Below are positions 14,713-25,420 of a stretch of 64,000 nt of DNA, in pieces. The position numbers and the translations under genes were made by a program. Source of the DNA: Siphlonurus alternatus (Eukaryota; Arthropoda; Insecta; Ephemeroptera; Siphlonuridae). The DNA is taken from positions 46,931,784 to 46,995,783 of the forward strand of contig OX463779.1 in the NCBI GenBank assembly GCA_949825025.1, in the 5' to 3' direction. The notes beneath the pieces were generated by a model, which searched no databases, was not told the DNA's origin, and saw only the letters and a program-made list of their open reading frames with translations. The number at the start of each line of letters is the position of its first letter. Position 1 is the stretch's first letter.

Positions 14713-14905
14713 TTGTTCCTCGTTCGGATTAATGAGCATAATTTCTTTGTAATAATGAGCTATCTGCTAATTTCATATGAGCGCAATTATGAGCTGTAAA
14801 TCGATCGTTATAAAATAAAGCTCATATTTGCGCTCTTTATATAGCTCATTATTACAACGAAATCACAGTAGGCAGATAGCTCGATATTCCAGACGAGGGA
14901 CGATA
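14713..14905. mobile_element. Family-5 MITE (GTCCCTCGTCCGGAATAATGAGC)
   Basis: Left TTCCTCGTTCGGATTAATGA; right TCGATATTCCAGACGAGGGA. Inner blocks AATAATGAGCTATCTGCT and GAGCGCAATTATGAGCT are shared with three other copies (33030, 54374, 56030). Confidence 0.75.
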
Positions 14906-17088
14906 TATACTCGACGTGTATGTAGCAATGAATATTTTATTGCATTTTACATCTAGGGACCATGCATGTAGAGAGGATTGTGTTATTACTTTATGTTAAT
15001 TCTTTATCGTCATTCATTCAAATTCGTATTCATAAATAAAAAAAAATAGGAAAACAGAAGGATGTGCCTTCGCAATCAATCAATAATAAGCCTTTTTGAC
15101 ATTAATATGTTTTTTGAAATATAAGTTAAATGTTCGTAATTAATTCATGGATAGAATCAGATGAACCAATGAGCCAGCAGAGAAAAAATTATAATTTAAT
15201 TGTATATAATTATGAAAATATGAAAATATGAAAATATGATTGTGTCTTAAAAAAAAAAGAAACCCCTCGATCTTATTAAATAATATTCCAGACAGACAAG
15301 CTTTTGATGAATAAAACTGTTTGTAATTACTGAAGCATTACTAACATTGTGCAAGTACAGAGACCACGCAACGTTCCTCGAGTTGATGTCTGCAAAGTTG
15401 TACCCCCCGATCGCTTGCCCCTCCTCCCCGCCGCGCCGCCTAGCTCCGGTTTCTGTGACAACAATGTACCTCCCCAACATACACATTGTTGCACAACACT
15501 TTCTCTGCACCCTCGAACAACAATAAAATATACAACCCTTTTCAGTTTTGTTAAATACCTTTTTGCATCTTATTATATAACTCTTCCTTTTCAACTTTCA
15601 AATTTTAACATGTAAAAGGTATGACTTGGGAATGTTTCTCTATGTACGTGAATTATGGCAAATACTGCTGCGTGCAAACTTTTGAAAGCTTAACCAAACA
15701 ATGTAAAAAATAAATAGTACGTTTACAGATATTCTTAAAAATGTCCAAAAGTGACATTTTCTAACCTGTCTCATTTACATTCTATTCATATGAATATTGA
15801 TAGCTTGCAGTCCATGATTTAACCCCCGATGTGCTTTTTACCAAGTTATGCTCCTCAGTCCACGCAAAGCTGTACATTATGTTGAAATTTATAATCTTAG
15901 CGTACTAACATTAGTTGTAAATAAAAATTCACATGAAACGTGACTTAGCATGGATACAAAAGTTGAGGACATTAATTTTCTATCAGCAAAATCTGTCCAG
16001 CATAACCATGCAGTATATCTTATAGTAACCAGAAAAAAAGAAGATAAAATTGCATTTACTGGGGCAATGAACGTGTTTATAAAATGGACAATTATTTATT
16101 ACAAATGAATGTATATGTATTTTTGTTGACGTTTATATTTTTTAAAAATACAAGGTCTACATGACAAAGGGGGTACCGTATATAAAAACAATATTTTGCA
16201 GGTAATGTAGTGATATACGAAATTATAATATTTAAAATGCGATGACTTTTATGATCCCATGCAGTGACCACCAGGGGACCTTGCGAACATCCCCACAATA
16301 TCCCCTAACATCCCCGGACGTTTTTACATGATCGTTTTCACAATTAAGTGAATTAAACCTTTAATTTTAAATAATTGGATTTCAACTGAACTTTTATTTT
16401 ACTTCGCTTTTTATTATTATTATTATTATTTAATTATGATTTACTATTATTATTTTTTAAGCATAATTATATTATATTGTTGGCTTTATTAAATTTGGTG
16501 TTCACTGGTTCTGTATAGCTGTTGCTAAGTAAATATATAATTTGAATTTGAAACACTTTGATGACTTGGACCATACGAACATGAACTGAAGGTCGATATT
16601 TTGCTCTGCTACCTGTGGACTTGCGACCTTATAAGATCCGACTTCATTAGCAATGGATGATATAATTAAGAGAGTGTGGTGGTCGAAGGAAGCTCCGCCC
16701 CCTCGGCGTGAAGAGTTCAGTGACCTCAGCACCTCAACTCATCGTCCCGTGAGGAACATCTGAACTTTTTGTAACCAATGTGTACGTCACTCTCAGAGTG
16801 AACTTCCGGTCTGGGAAACTTTATCTTTAGAAACTAAATTCACACCCTCGCTGTATACATTTTTTTTAACACTCCCCCTCCTTTGCTTACTGATTAATTA
16901 TTTATATAATTGTACTAACGTTAAAAAAAATGTCATAGTATGACAAAATATAATAAACTAAAATAAATTTGATATGATGCAAGTTAATTTATTTTTTGTT
17001 ATCTAGGCTAAAAGTATTTTTTTTTTTTTATATTATAATGTTTAAATGACGTAATTATATATATGCATAGTTACGCGATAACATTTTT

Positions 17089-17448
17089 TTATTTTTGTGT
17101 TGATCAAAATAATGCACAACGCTTTTAGAGAAAGAAAAAATTATATTATATTTAATTTTATGTCAGTGGAATATTTTTTATCTTGCGATCTATATGGACT
17201 TTCATCAGTTTTAATTTATTAAAATAATTACGTATACGTGAATTTATTTCGATAAATTAAAGTAGTACATTTTTGTGTTGACCAAAAATAATGCACAACG
17301 CTTTTAGAGAAAGAAATATTATATTTTTAATTTATTTGTATATAAAGGTAAATTTACTGGAATATTTTTACATGGATTTTCATCGGTTTTAGTATTAAAA
17401 TAATGACGTAAACGTGAATTTATTTTGACAAATTAATTTGATATATTA
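17089..17448. repeat. Tandem duplication of about 180 bases
   Basis: Both units carry ATAATGCACAACGCTTTTAG then AGAAAGAAA, a TGGAATATTTTT block, ATCAGTTTTA/ATCGGTTTTA and ACGTGAATTTATTT. The second copy starts near 17269 and has small deletions. Confidence 0.85.
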
Positions 17449-18030
17449 CATTGTCTATATAAAGGCGACGCTCGGTGACGCCGTGCTGTATCTCCCGCGA
17501 TGGGCCGTGCTGATTGGTGCTCGTGTGTTAGCGTGCTCACGCTCCCTTACCTGCTCTTACCGAAGAGGGTGAACAACTTACTAATTTGGTACACAAAAAA
17601 AAAATCTACCCTCACGCTCGCAGATTTTAGCTAAAGCCTTGAAGCGATAAAGAAAAAAGGGTAAAAAAAAATATCTGATAATCAAAATATTTTTTGTAAT
17701 CGTTGCAGTATTTTTATAACGCAACAACTATTAAGAAAAACGGCAGGGAAAAATACTATTGCACGATTGTGTCATTTTCGTGCTTGCATGCAACCTTATA
17801 ACAAAAAAAAAGAAGGTTCCTTTACCTTTTTATACTTTGATAAGAGGTTTTAATGTGAAAATGGAATAAAAATATGTAAAAAAAAAATTGTTATTTTTCT
17901 CATGTTTTCTGTTGATTTGCGTCGTATTAAAAAACAAAAATTAATATTGCGCATGCAGGGTTTCGAACTAAGGTTATACATTCTTGGGCGTGGCATCTGG
18001 CTTTAGGATTTATAAATTCTCGTCGCGGGT

Positions 18031-18048
18031 CTGCTGCTGCTGCTGCTG
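18031..18048. repeat. (CTG)6 microsatellite
   Basis: Six CTG units within a GC-rich patch. Confidence 0.9.
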
Positions 18049-21000
18049 TTTACCACGGTTCGCGCCTTCGTTTATTTGAGTTTGGGGCGGGGGAGAGGAC
18101 TGCTGGAGCACACATACAGGGCGCGAACACTCTCCCCCTCCCCATCCTTCCTCCTTTGCGTCACCCCTTCTATACCAGCAGAGAATTTCTTCGCTAAGCT
18201 AACCCCCTTAGACATGCGAGCAAGCTCTAGTATAATTTATGATCATTTCTCATGATATGATATAATTAATAAAGGCGTGTTTTTCTTTGCAAAAATTTTC
18301 AGCAGATTGTAAAGATTAAGATTTTATAACGCTTTGTAATATTATTGTATTATTTTTTTCTTATATTTTTATTTTTTATTTCTAATTTTTTTTTTTTTTT
18401 GTTAACTGCATTATTGCGTCTGCTGCATTTTCGACTGCATCTACACACGAGTCAGTCGCGGGTCCGATGTAAACAGTGTGACCTTGGCGCGATAGAAGGT
18501 CGAGCGGAGGGGAGGGAGCTCTAGAGATTTGGGAGAGTCGCGGAGGGGGAGGGGGGGTCTGGTGCAGTCAGTCGCGGGAGGGGAGGGGGCGATGCAGCGA
18601 GCACCGGGCGTGATTACTGCTGCACCAATTTGAGTGCCGCCTACAGAGAGAGGGGCAACACATCGCGCCCTGACGCAATTCTAGGTCACCACGACCTCGA
18701 AGAACAAGTTCGATGTCCGTTATTGTTTGCATCGAGGACCTGATAATTATTACTAATTAGTATCACTTATCATATACATTACAAAAGACACCCCCCCCCC
18801 CAAATTTATAGTTTTAAGCAAGTATTGTTATGTACACTCTTTGTCGTTGGAAAAAAAAAATACTCGACAATTAACGGTATAAATCATTACAAAAAAAATG
18901 AAAGGTGAGAGGGGGGACCCATAATGTCATTGTTTGAAAAATTCGGGTAAGGATGAAAATCCTAAATATAGATTTTTGATGTTGGGAGGGGGTTGCGGCT
19001 TTCATCTGAAGACCCCCCCCCCCCCCCCCTGAATCCGCGCCCAGGCTTTGATGTATATTTTTTGTTCGAACCGAAAATCACATTGAATTTCCCGAAGAAA
19101 AATTTCCGGGTACACGAATAGTATATTTTAATTTTTATACTCGTATTTTAAAAATTAAATTCCCAGAATGGATATATATAGTTTAAATAAGGAGAGTGAT
19201 TATAATTAATATATTATCAGTATATATAATATGAATATATGACAAAACGATAATTATAATTAATTAATGAAACCAATTATAAAGCCAATCTCAATTAAAG
19301 TTGTTATAGACTTTATCATCGCACGGTCGGTTTAGCCCAGTCGACCTCAGCTGATGAATTTGAGCTAATTGGAAACTACAGGGTACAAATCTTAGATTTA
19401 CGTGCGTGGATTCAACTGCGCGCGGCGGACATCTTGAAAATAAATATTAAGGATCTTATGGATGCCGCCATTCAGTCTAGAGTGTCTGGAACTGGCGCCA
19501 TAGTGTCTACAGGTATTCTAAGATCTGTTAGACTGTATGCAGAAAAATAATTCTTTAATTTTCTGTTGCAATTAAGCGCGCTATATATACGCATCAGGAA
19601 ATCAGGACGAATCAGAGGATGATTTTCTTCAACATTAAATTTAAAATATACATATTATAATTTTATGAGATATATCGTGTTCAAGTGACTATGATATACA
19701 ACTATGTATATTTATTATATTATATTATAATATAATAATGTAAAATAATAATATAATATATATAATAATGTCAACAGTATTATTTTATTTATTTATTTCT
19801 TCATATATGTGGCTGCAAATACACAATACAACATTCCATAGAGGTACAAAGGTTTTGATTATAATAAGTCTAATACTTATGCATATCATGTCTAGAAATT
19901 AAATTACCTTTAAGATTATATCATTATATGGAATTAACACCATGCATGATGATTATTACTTACTTATTAATAATTTATAAGAAAAACTATTAATAAAATT
20001 TAAAAAATAGCACGGAAAGTATATAATTATACTGTACATCATATTTTTCAACATTTGTAATTTTTTGCTGCATCACTTATTTTTATTAACAATAGAGATC
20101 ATAATATACAATGAATATATTATAATAATAGATAATATTATATATATGGTACGTCTAAAATGTTGTATTTTTTTAAATTACGATCACACCAAACATTTAG
20201 TAATACTTATGAATTATTTTAATAATAAAATTATTTTTCTCTTCTTATAAAGTTTAAATTGTCTAAAACATTAATTGAAAGATTATATCCTCCTCCAACT
20301 TCACATGTCTTTTATTTTAAACAAATTGCAAGACATTTTTTTTTTGTCTAATATAACTGCTTAGCCAATACGAATGTCATTATTTAGAGTATATGTTATT
20401 TTTCCCCTCTTTTCTTTCAATTCTCCTATTCTCTGTTATAACAAGCAAAGCTCGCGTGATGACCATATTGCTATGCCACAGATTGAATTCAGCAGCAAGT
20501 CGATCGAATGACATATCGTTCGTGATGTAAAAAGTTCGATTTTTGTGTCGCCATCTCATTTTTTGACAATAAACGTTGGTGCATGCGTTGGCCAGCGATT
20601 CTGAGAAAACTCCTTGCGTGGCCCTTCAGAGGGTTGACACTCACGCAGACTCTCGTGCCATTTTTTTAACTTAGAACATTTTTTTTTGACCAATCAAATT
20701 GAAGTAATCAATAAAAGTGACGTGATAAAAAGCAATTTAGTATTTTTAATATTATTATAAATATATAAAGGGTGCATATTTGATGTGATGTTTATCTTTT
20801 TAAAAATTAGTGTTTTCATTTTTGCAATATTACTCTGCTAAAATAATAATATTATTCTTATACAGAAAAAGATTGAGTATGTAATATTAATTGTGAGTTT
20901 TAAATATGTAAAAAAAAAATTAGAAATAAGCAAATATATTCTTTTAACGTAATATTTATTTTTTTTTAAAATTATATAATATAGTTTTTTTAATGAATAA

Positions 21001-21410
21001 TTTGTATTGATAAAATAAAGAAATGAAGTTTTTGTTTAACTAGGCAAAATTGACATATGGTGAACTTTTTTAGTTTCTACTTTTAAAAAAAATTCAGTAG
21101 ATAAACTTTTTTGTAAGTTTAATATAAATATTTTATTATATTATATAATATATAATTATGTACTATACGTAAAATGTATCAATATCAATATAAAATTATA
21201 GTCCAATATATAATGGTATATTGTATTTCAAATAATCATATATTTTATAATTAATTGTTACTTCTGTTTGGCGAGTGTATGTTTACCTGAGAAAATTTTG
21301 TGTAAAAGTTTTGTAAGAATTTTGATAAGCACTATAACACACGTGGTGGGTGCATCAGTTGCAGCGCCGGCGAGATAATCAGCTCTCCTCTCTCTCAACT
21401 GCACTTTTAC

Positions 21411-21414
<4 letters not shown>

Positions 21415-21452
<38 letters not shown>
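21415..21452. repeat. (GA)n microsatellite
   Basis: About 19 GA units preceded by CAGCTCTCCTCTCTCTCAAC, so the region can form a purine/pyrimidine hairpin. GAGA-factor sites are possible in an arthropod. Confidence 0.9.
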
Positions 21453-21454
<2 letters not shown>

Positions 21455-22249
21455 TGCAACGAGACAGAGAGCAGCAAACACCAGCTGCAGTTCAATGAAT
21501 CCTCGCTTCTCAGAGGTCATTGAAGGACACTGCATAAAAAATAACAGTCAAGGATAAAAAAAAAGTTTTGGTGTTTTATTTTTTTTATATATATAATATC
21601 ATGTATGGTATATTATTTTTTCCCCCTCTACTCTTCCAAATCTACACTACATATGAGAGAATAAGAGTCATAGTGACATAGTACAGAGGAAACCAGTTAT
21701 CAAAGAAAGCTCTCTCTGGTTTTTGATCCCCGCCTACTCTTATATATATTATATGCTGAGGGGACAGTTTAGACCAGCTAGCACATCGTGTGGCTTCATA
21801 TACTCCCCCGCGTAACCTCCCCTCCCTCCCTGCTGCATAATTATGCATCCCTCCTTATATATACTGCAGGCGGCTGCAGCAGCAGCATGCACGCATTGCA
21901 CGCACCCTTCTTATATATAGAAGCTCTGCATGCATCCCGCGCTGCACGAAATCAAATATGCAGCAAACTCACGTCTTAATAACGTGATGAACATGCAAAG
22001 ACGTAAGATAATAATAATTGAGGATGCAACTTTTTAAAATAAGAAATAAACATAAAAATGTTTATGTAATTTGTGTTTCTAGAATGCAAATCTTTAAATT
22101 ATAAAAATGAGACCTTGTAATAAAAATATGTTAAAAAATTATATTTTAATTTTAAAACAAATTTAAGTGATCATTAATTGCGAATATGCGTTAATATTTT
22201 TAAGGTTTAATTTTTTTTTTAATTTTTAATAAAACCCTAATTACTTCTA

Positions 22250-22636
22250 AGTACTGGGTACTTCTATTATAATTACTAATTACATGCTACTTTGAAACCC
22301 CAAACCTTCCGAAACCCTAACTTGAGCGTTTCGTGGGCTCTTCCGGAACGGGGGCGGCCATGGCCTTGCAATTCATCCCGACATTTGCCTGCGACTGAGG
22401 GAAACGTGGAAACCTCAGCCAGGATGGACGCTACAGCTTTTTTCAATGAACCGGAAATATCACAATGGTCCAAAGCCAGGGGAACCACATAGTGGAAAAG
22501 CGTAACGATTTACCCCTGGGTGGGAAACTTGGTTTTTGTTGAAAATGGTCACCCATCCAACTACTGACCACGCTCGGCGTTGCTTGACTTCGGTGATCTG
22601 ACGAGACCCGGTCAAGCGCACTGCGCCACACACCCA
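22250..22636 (-). mobile_element. 5S-rRNA-derived SINE
   Basis: On the minus strand 22613-22547 matches the internal half of 5S rRNA: GGTCTCGTCAGATCACCGAA, GTCAAGCAACGCCGAGC, GTGGTCAGTAGTTGGATGGG and TGACC, covering the A-box and C-box of the type 1 Pol III promoter. It is preceded by GTGTGGCGCAGTGCGC, which looks tRNA-like, and followed by a body unlike 5S that ends near 22250 in an AT-rich tail. This head-plus-body structure is that of a SINE, not a functional 5S gene. Confidence 0.75.
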
Positions 22637-24296
22637 CTATAATGTGTATATAATTTTAACATCATGTGCTCTGTATTAATTTTCTATTTCTTAATACTCT
22701 CTTAATAATGAAATATATATAGATATAGTAATTAAGTATATAAATTTATATATAATTTATTTAATTTAAATAGTTAATTATTATTATTATTATATGATTG
22801 TAGGAACATTAATAATTGAATTAATAAAGAATTTTGAATTTGAATTTTGAATCTTTGGATATGTAATAACTTTTCACTTTATTTTTTCTTTTCTCTCACT
22901 AATTTTTTATCGAGTTCTTCAATTAACAGCTTAATTCTTGAAGTGAAAATTAAATTGTTTATATTTGTAACAAGTTGTATATAACAGCAATATATATGAA
23001 CTAATTAATTTGTGAATTGGAGAAAATTAATGTAAAAATTTTGACTTCGTAATAAATATTAATTTTATTTATGGAAATATATTATGCCATGGATTTATTT
23101 TCATTGCATAAATTGCATTGCGCGTAATTTATAAATTAAGATCGCGTCGTTGTGCATAAAAAAATAGACAGATGACAAAAAACGATTAAGTTAATTGATT
23201 TTATTAAATATTAATTATAATAATATAATATTATTATAATTAATATTTAATTATAATTATAATTAAGAAACATATTTTATAAAAATTAATGAATTCACAG
23301 GTAAAATCGCGTGAAACTTCGTACAGTTAAACAAGCCTTAGATTACGCCTGAGATCACAGACTAGACGTCGCCAAGGCGTAGTAATCTTAATTTTTTAAA
23401 AATGTCCCACAACAAGGTTATTTTAAACTATGGAATTTTTTAAAAATATTACATGCTTCTATAATATGTATAACTATTGGAAAAAAGTATAAAAAAGTAA
23501 GTTTAATTTGATTTCAAAATCGCGTCGCCACCACTTCGACCACTTTGCACCTCTTCCAGACGAAAGCCTGGGGCCAGTGGGGCCGCATGGAGCCGCTGTT
23601 GTGACAACACGTCGACACCAAAAATGCTAAAAACTTGAAAAAAAGTGGTGAAATTAAAAAAAATAGGCACCCTTACGCATTTAAAAGTAACATTCTGGAT
23701 TTATTATAGCTTTCTGGAGGCGTATATAGACGTATATTCCGATCTGTCTTTTATTTTAAAACGAACGCCTTTTTTCAGCTCAGCTGATCGGTTAAGTTCG
23801 ATTCGGTTTTTTTCGGTTCGATTTAATTAATCGATTTCGAGCTCCTGTGACGTTTCTGTGCCTTTTCTGTTCTGGTTTTAAAGTTCGCTAAATTAATGAA
23901 CATTAAACCATGATGTCAGTACTAATAATAGGTTAAAAGTATATTAGATACTTGGGATGGCCGCTAGGCAAGCGGATTGCCGCGCCCACGGCCGTGGCGT
24001 TCTCATAAACCGGCAAACTAAACTAGGGATGTGATGTTTTTTTCTAATCGAGCGCCTATCGTTAAAAAATGAAGGTCGTAACGCAAAACGGTACTATTTT
24101 CTATTCAAAATGTCTTCCATACGTAAACTAAGGTTTGTGATACTGTATAATTATATAAATAAAATTCTCCAGGTTCTACCGCTTTATTTATTGCTAATTT
24201 TGTATACATTTTAAAAATAATCTGAATTATGTTTTATATAATCTATATTAAATAATATATGGTTAATATTTATATAATTTAATGATTATACAATTT

Positions 24297-24581
24297 AAGG
24301 TGAAAACAGCCGCTACGCTTAGCACCGCCGATTTGGTGCTAAGAAAGTCAGTTGAAACACTCGCTCAAATGTTTCCGATCGTGTTTTTTTTAAACAGCTG
24401 ATTGCCTTAGCACACGAATTCAATGCAATTGTTGAAAATTTTTGAATTTCGCGGTTAAAATAATTGACGAGCGCAATTATTTGTGCGCTTAGCACCTTGG
24501 CACCGACCTTAGCACCGAGTTTGGTCTATCCAAACTTCCGACCAATCAGAACGCGTAGAGTGGGCGGCTGTTTTCACCTTT
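24297..24581. mobile_element. Palindromic MITE upstream of RpL31
   Basis: AAGGTGAAAACAGCCGC at the left, GTGGGCGGCTGTTTTCACCT at the right. The interior repeats CTTAGCACC several times in both orientations. Confidence 0.7.
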
Positions 24582-25099
24582 AGACTTTTCAGATGAATTT
24601 ATATTAACTGATGTGATCGAGAGTGTTATCCACTTTTATTGCATCACGAAAACAACAACTTTCTCGGCGGCAGATTGAACTAGAATATTCCGTTAACTAT
24701 TTTTTTTACGTTTTGTTGCTACGATATGGCTATATAGGAAAGCTAATATAATATATATAATGCTCGCACTTTTAGATCGAGAATATATATAATATACGCG
24801 AGTATAATATTTAAATTTCAATGGGATTGAATAATATATATGATATATTATTCGTCTTCTAGCAAGTTAATTAGATGAATTTTCACGTCTGGGTTCAAAA
24901 AAATTTTTTTTCACGAACAAAAGTGATTACTTGTAAAATTAAATTGCTTCGTTTGTCTCATCATCCCTAGACACCTTTTTGAATATCGACGGGGAAATTA
25001 ATTTTTGTACAAAGTAGCCACCTATTGAGAGATTTTAAAACTACTACGACATAAAATTAACAGAAAATGTTATCGAGCGCCATCTATTGTAAAAATTTT

Positions 25100-25173
25100 C
25101 TACCTTCTTGACAACAAGTTTATGCGATCTTCACTTGTTTCATTCTTGCTGTAAAAAGCGTATACATTGATCA
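25100..25173 (+). promoter_or_regulatory. Probable RpL31 promoter / non-coding first exon
   Basis: The ATG exon of RpL31 begins at a splice acceptor, so transcription must start upstream. A consensus donor GATCA|GTAAGT at 25173/25174 lies about 240 bases before that acceptor. It is preceded by the pyrimidine-rich run CTTCACTTGTTTCATTCTTG, which resembles a 5' TOP start typical of ribosomal protein genes. The exact start site is not visible. Confidence 0.45.
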
Positions 25174-25420
25174 GTAAGTAGAAAATATAATTTATCTTTA
25201 ATCATCCATTTATATTATTACAATATCTTATAATTAAAACCTAGAAATTTGTTCTGCTATTACTATAATTTCATTTTCATAAACAATATTGTCGATGGTC
25301 AGATACTTCTAACAAAAATAGCTAGTTTTTAAACGGCATGACCCACACGTCACAGTCTTAGCCTCGTTTGTAAAATTTTATATTTTAACTTTTTCTAATT
25401 ACTTGTGATTGTAGCGGAGG

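Larger units (their letters stand above)
12001..19000. other. Gene-poor region with scattered GC-rich patches
   Basis: GC-rich patches occur at 12070-12150, 15360-15470, 17465-17560 and 17990-18690, the last with G-rich runs (GGAGGGGAGGGAGC). They could be CpG-type promoters. No protein is recognised. One possible minus-strand exon is at 15346-15452. Confidence 0.55.
19001..25080. other. Intergenic region upstream of RpL31
   Basis: Contains the 5S-SINE, the GA microsatellite and the MITE at 24297. 21830-21960 has several TGCATGCA-like words and the phrase CCCTCCTTATATATACTGCA, which has a TATA-like core. No exon can be supported. Confidence 0.55.

Noticed and set aside
22547..22613. Functional 5S rRNA gene
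   Set aside because: Only the inner part of 5S is present and it runs into an unrelated SINE body; both 5S termini are missing.
22276..22637. Three overlapping ORFs of 64-70 residues
   Set aside because: They fall inside the 5S-derived SINE, on both strands.
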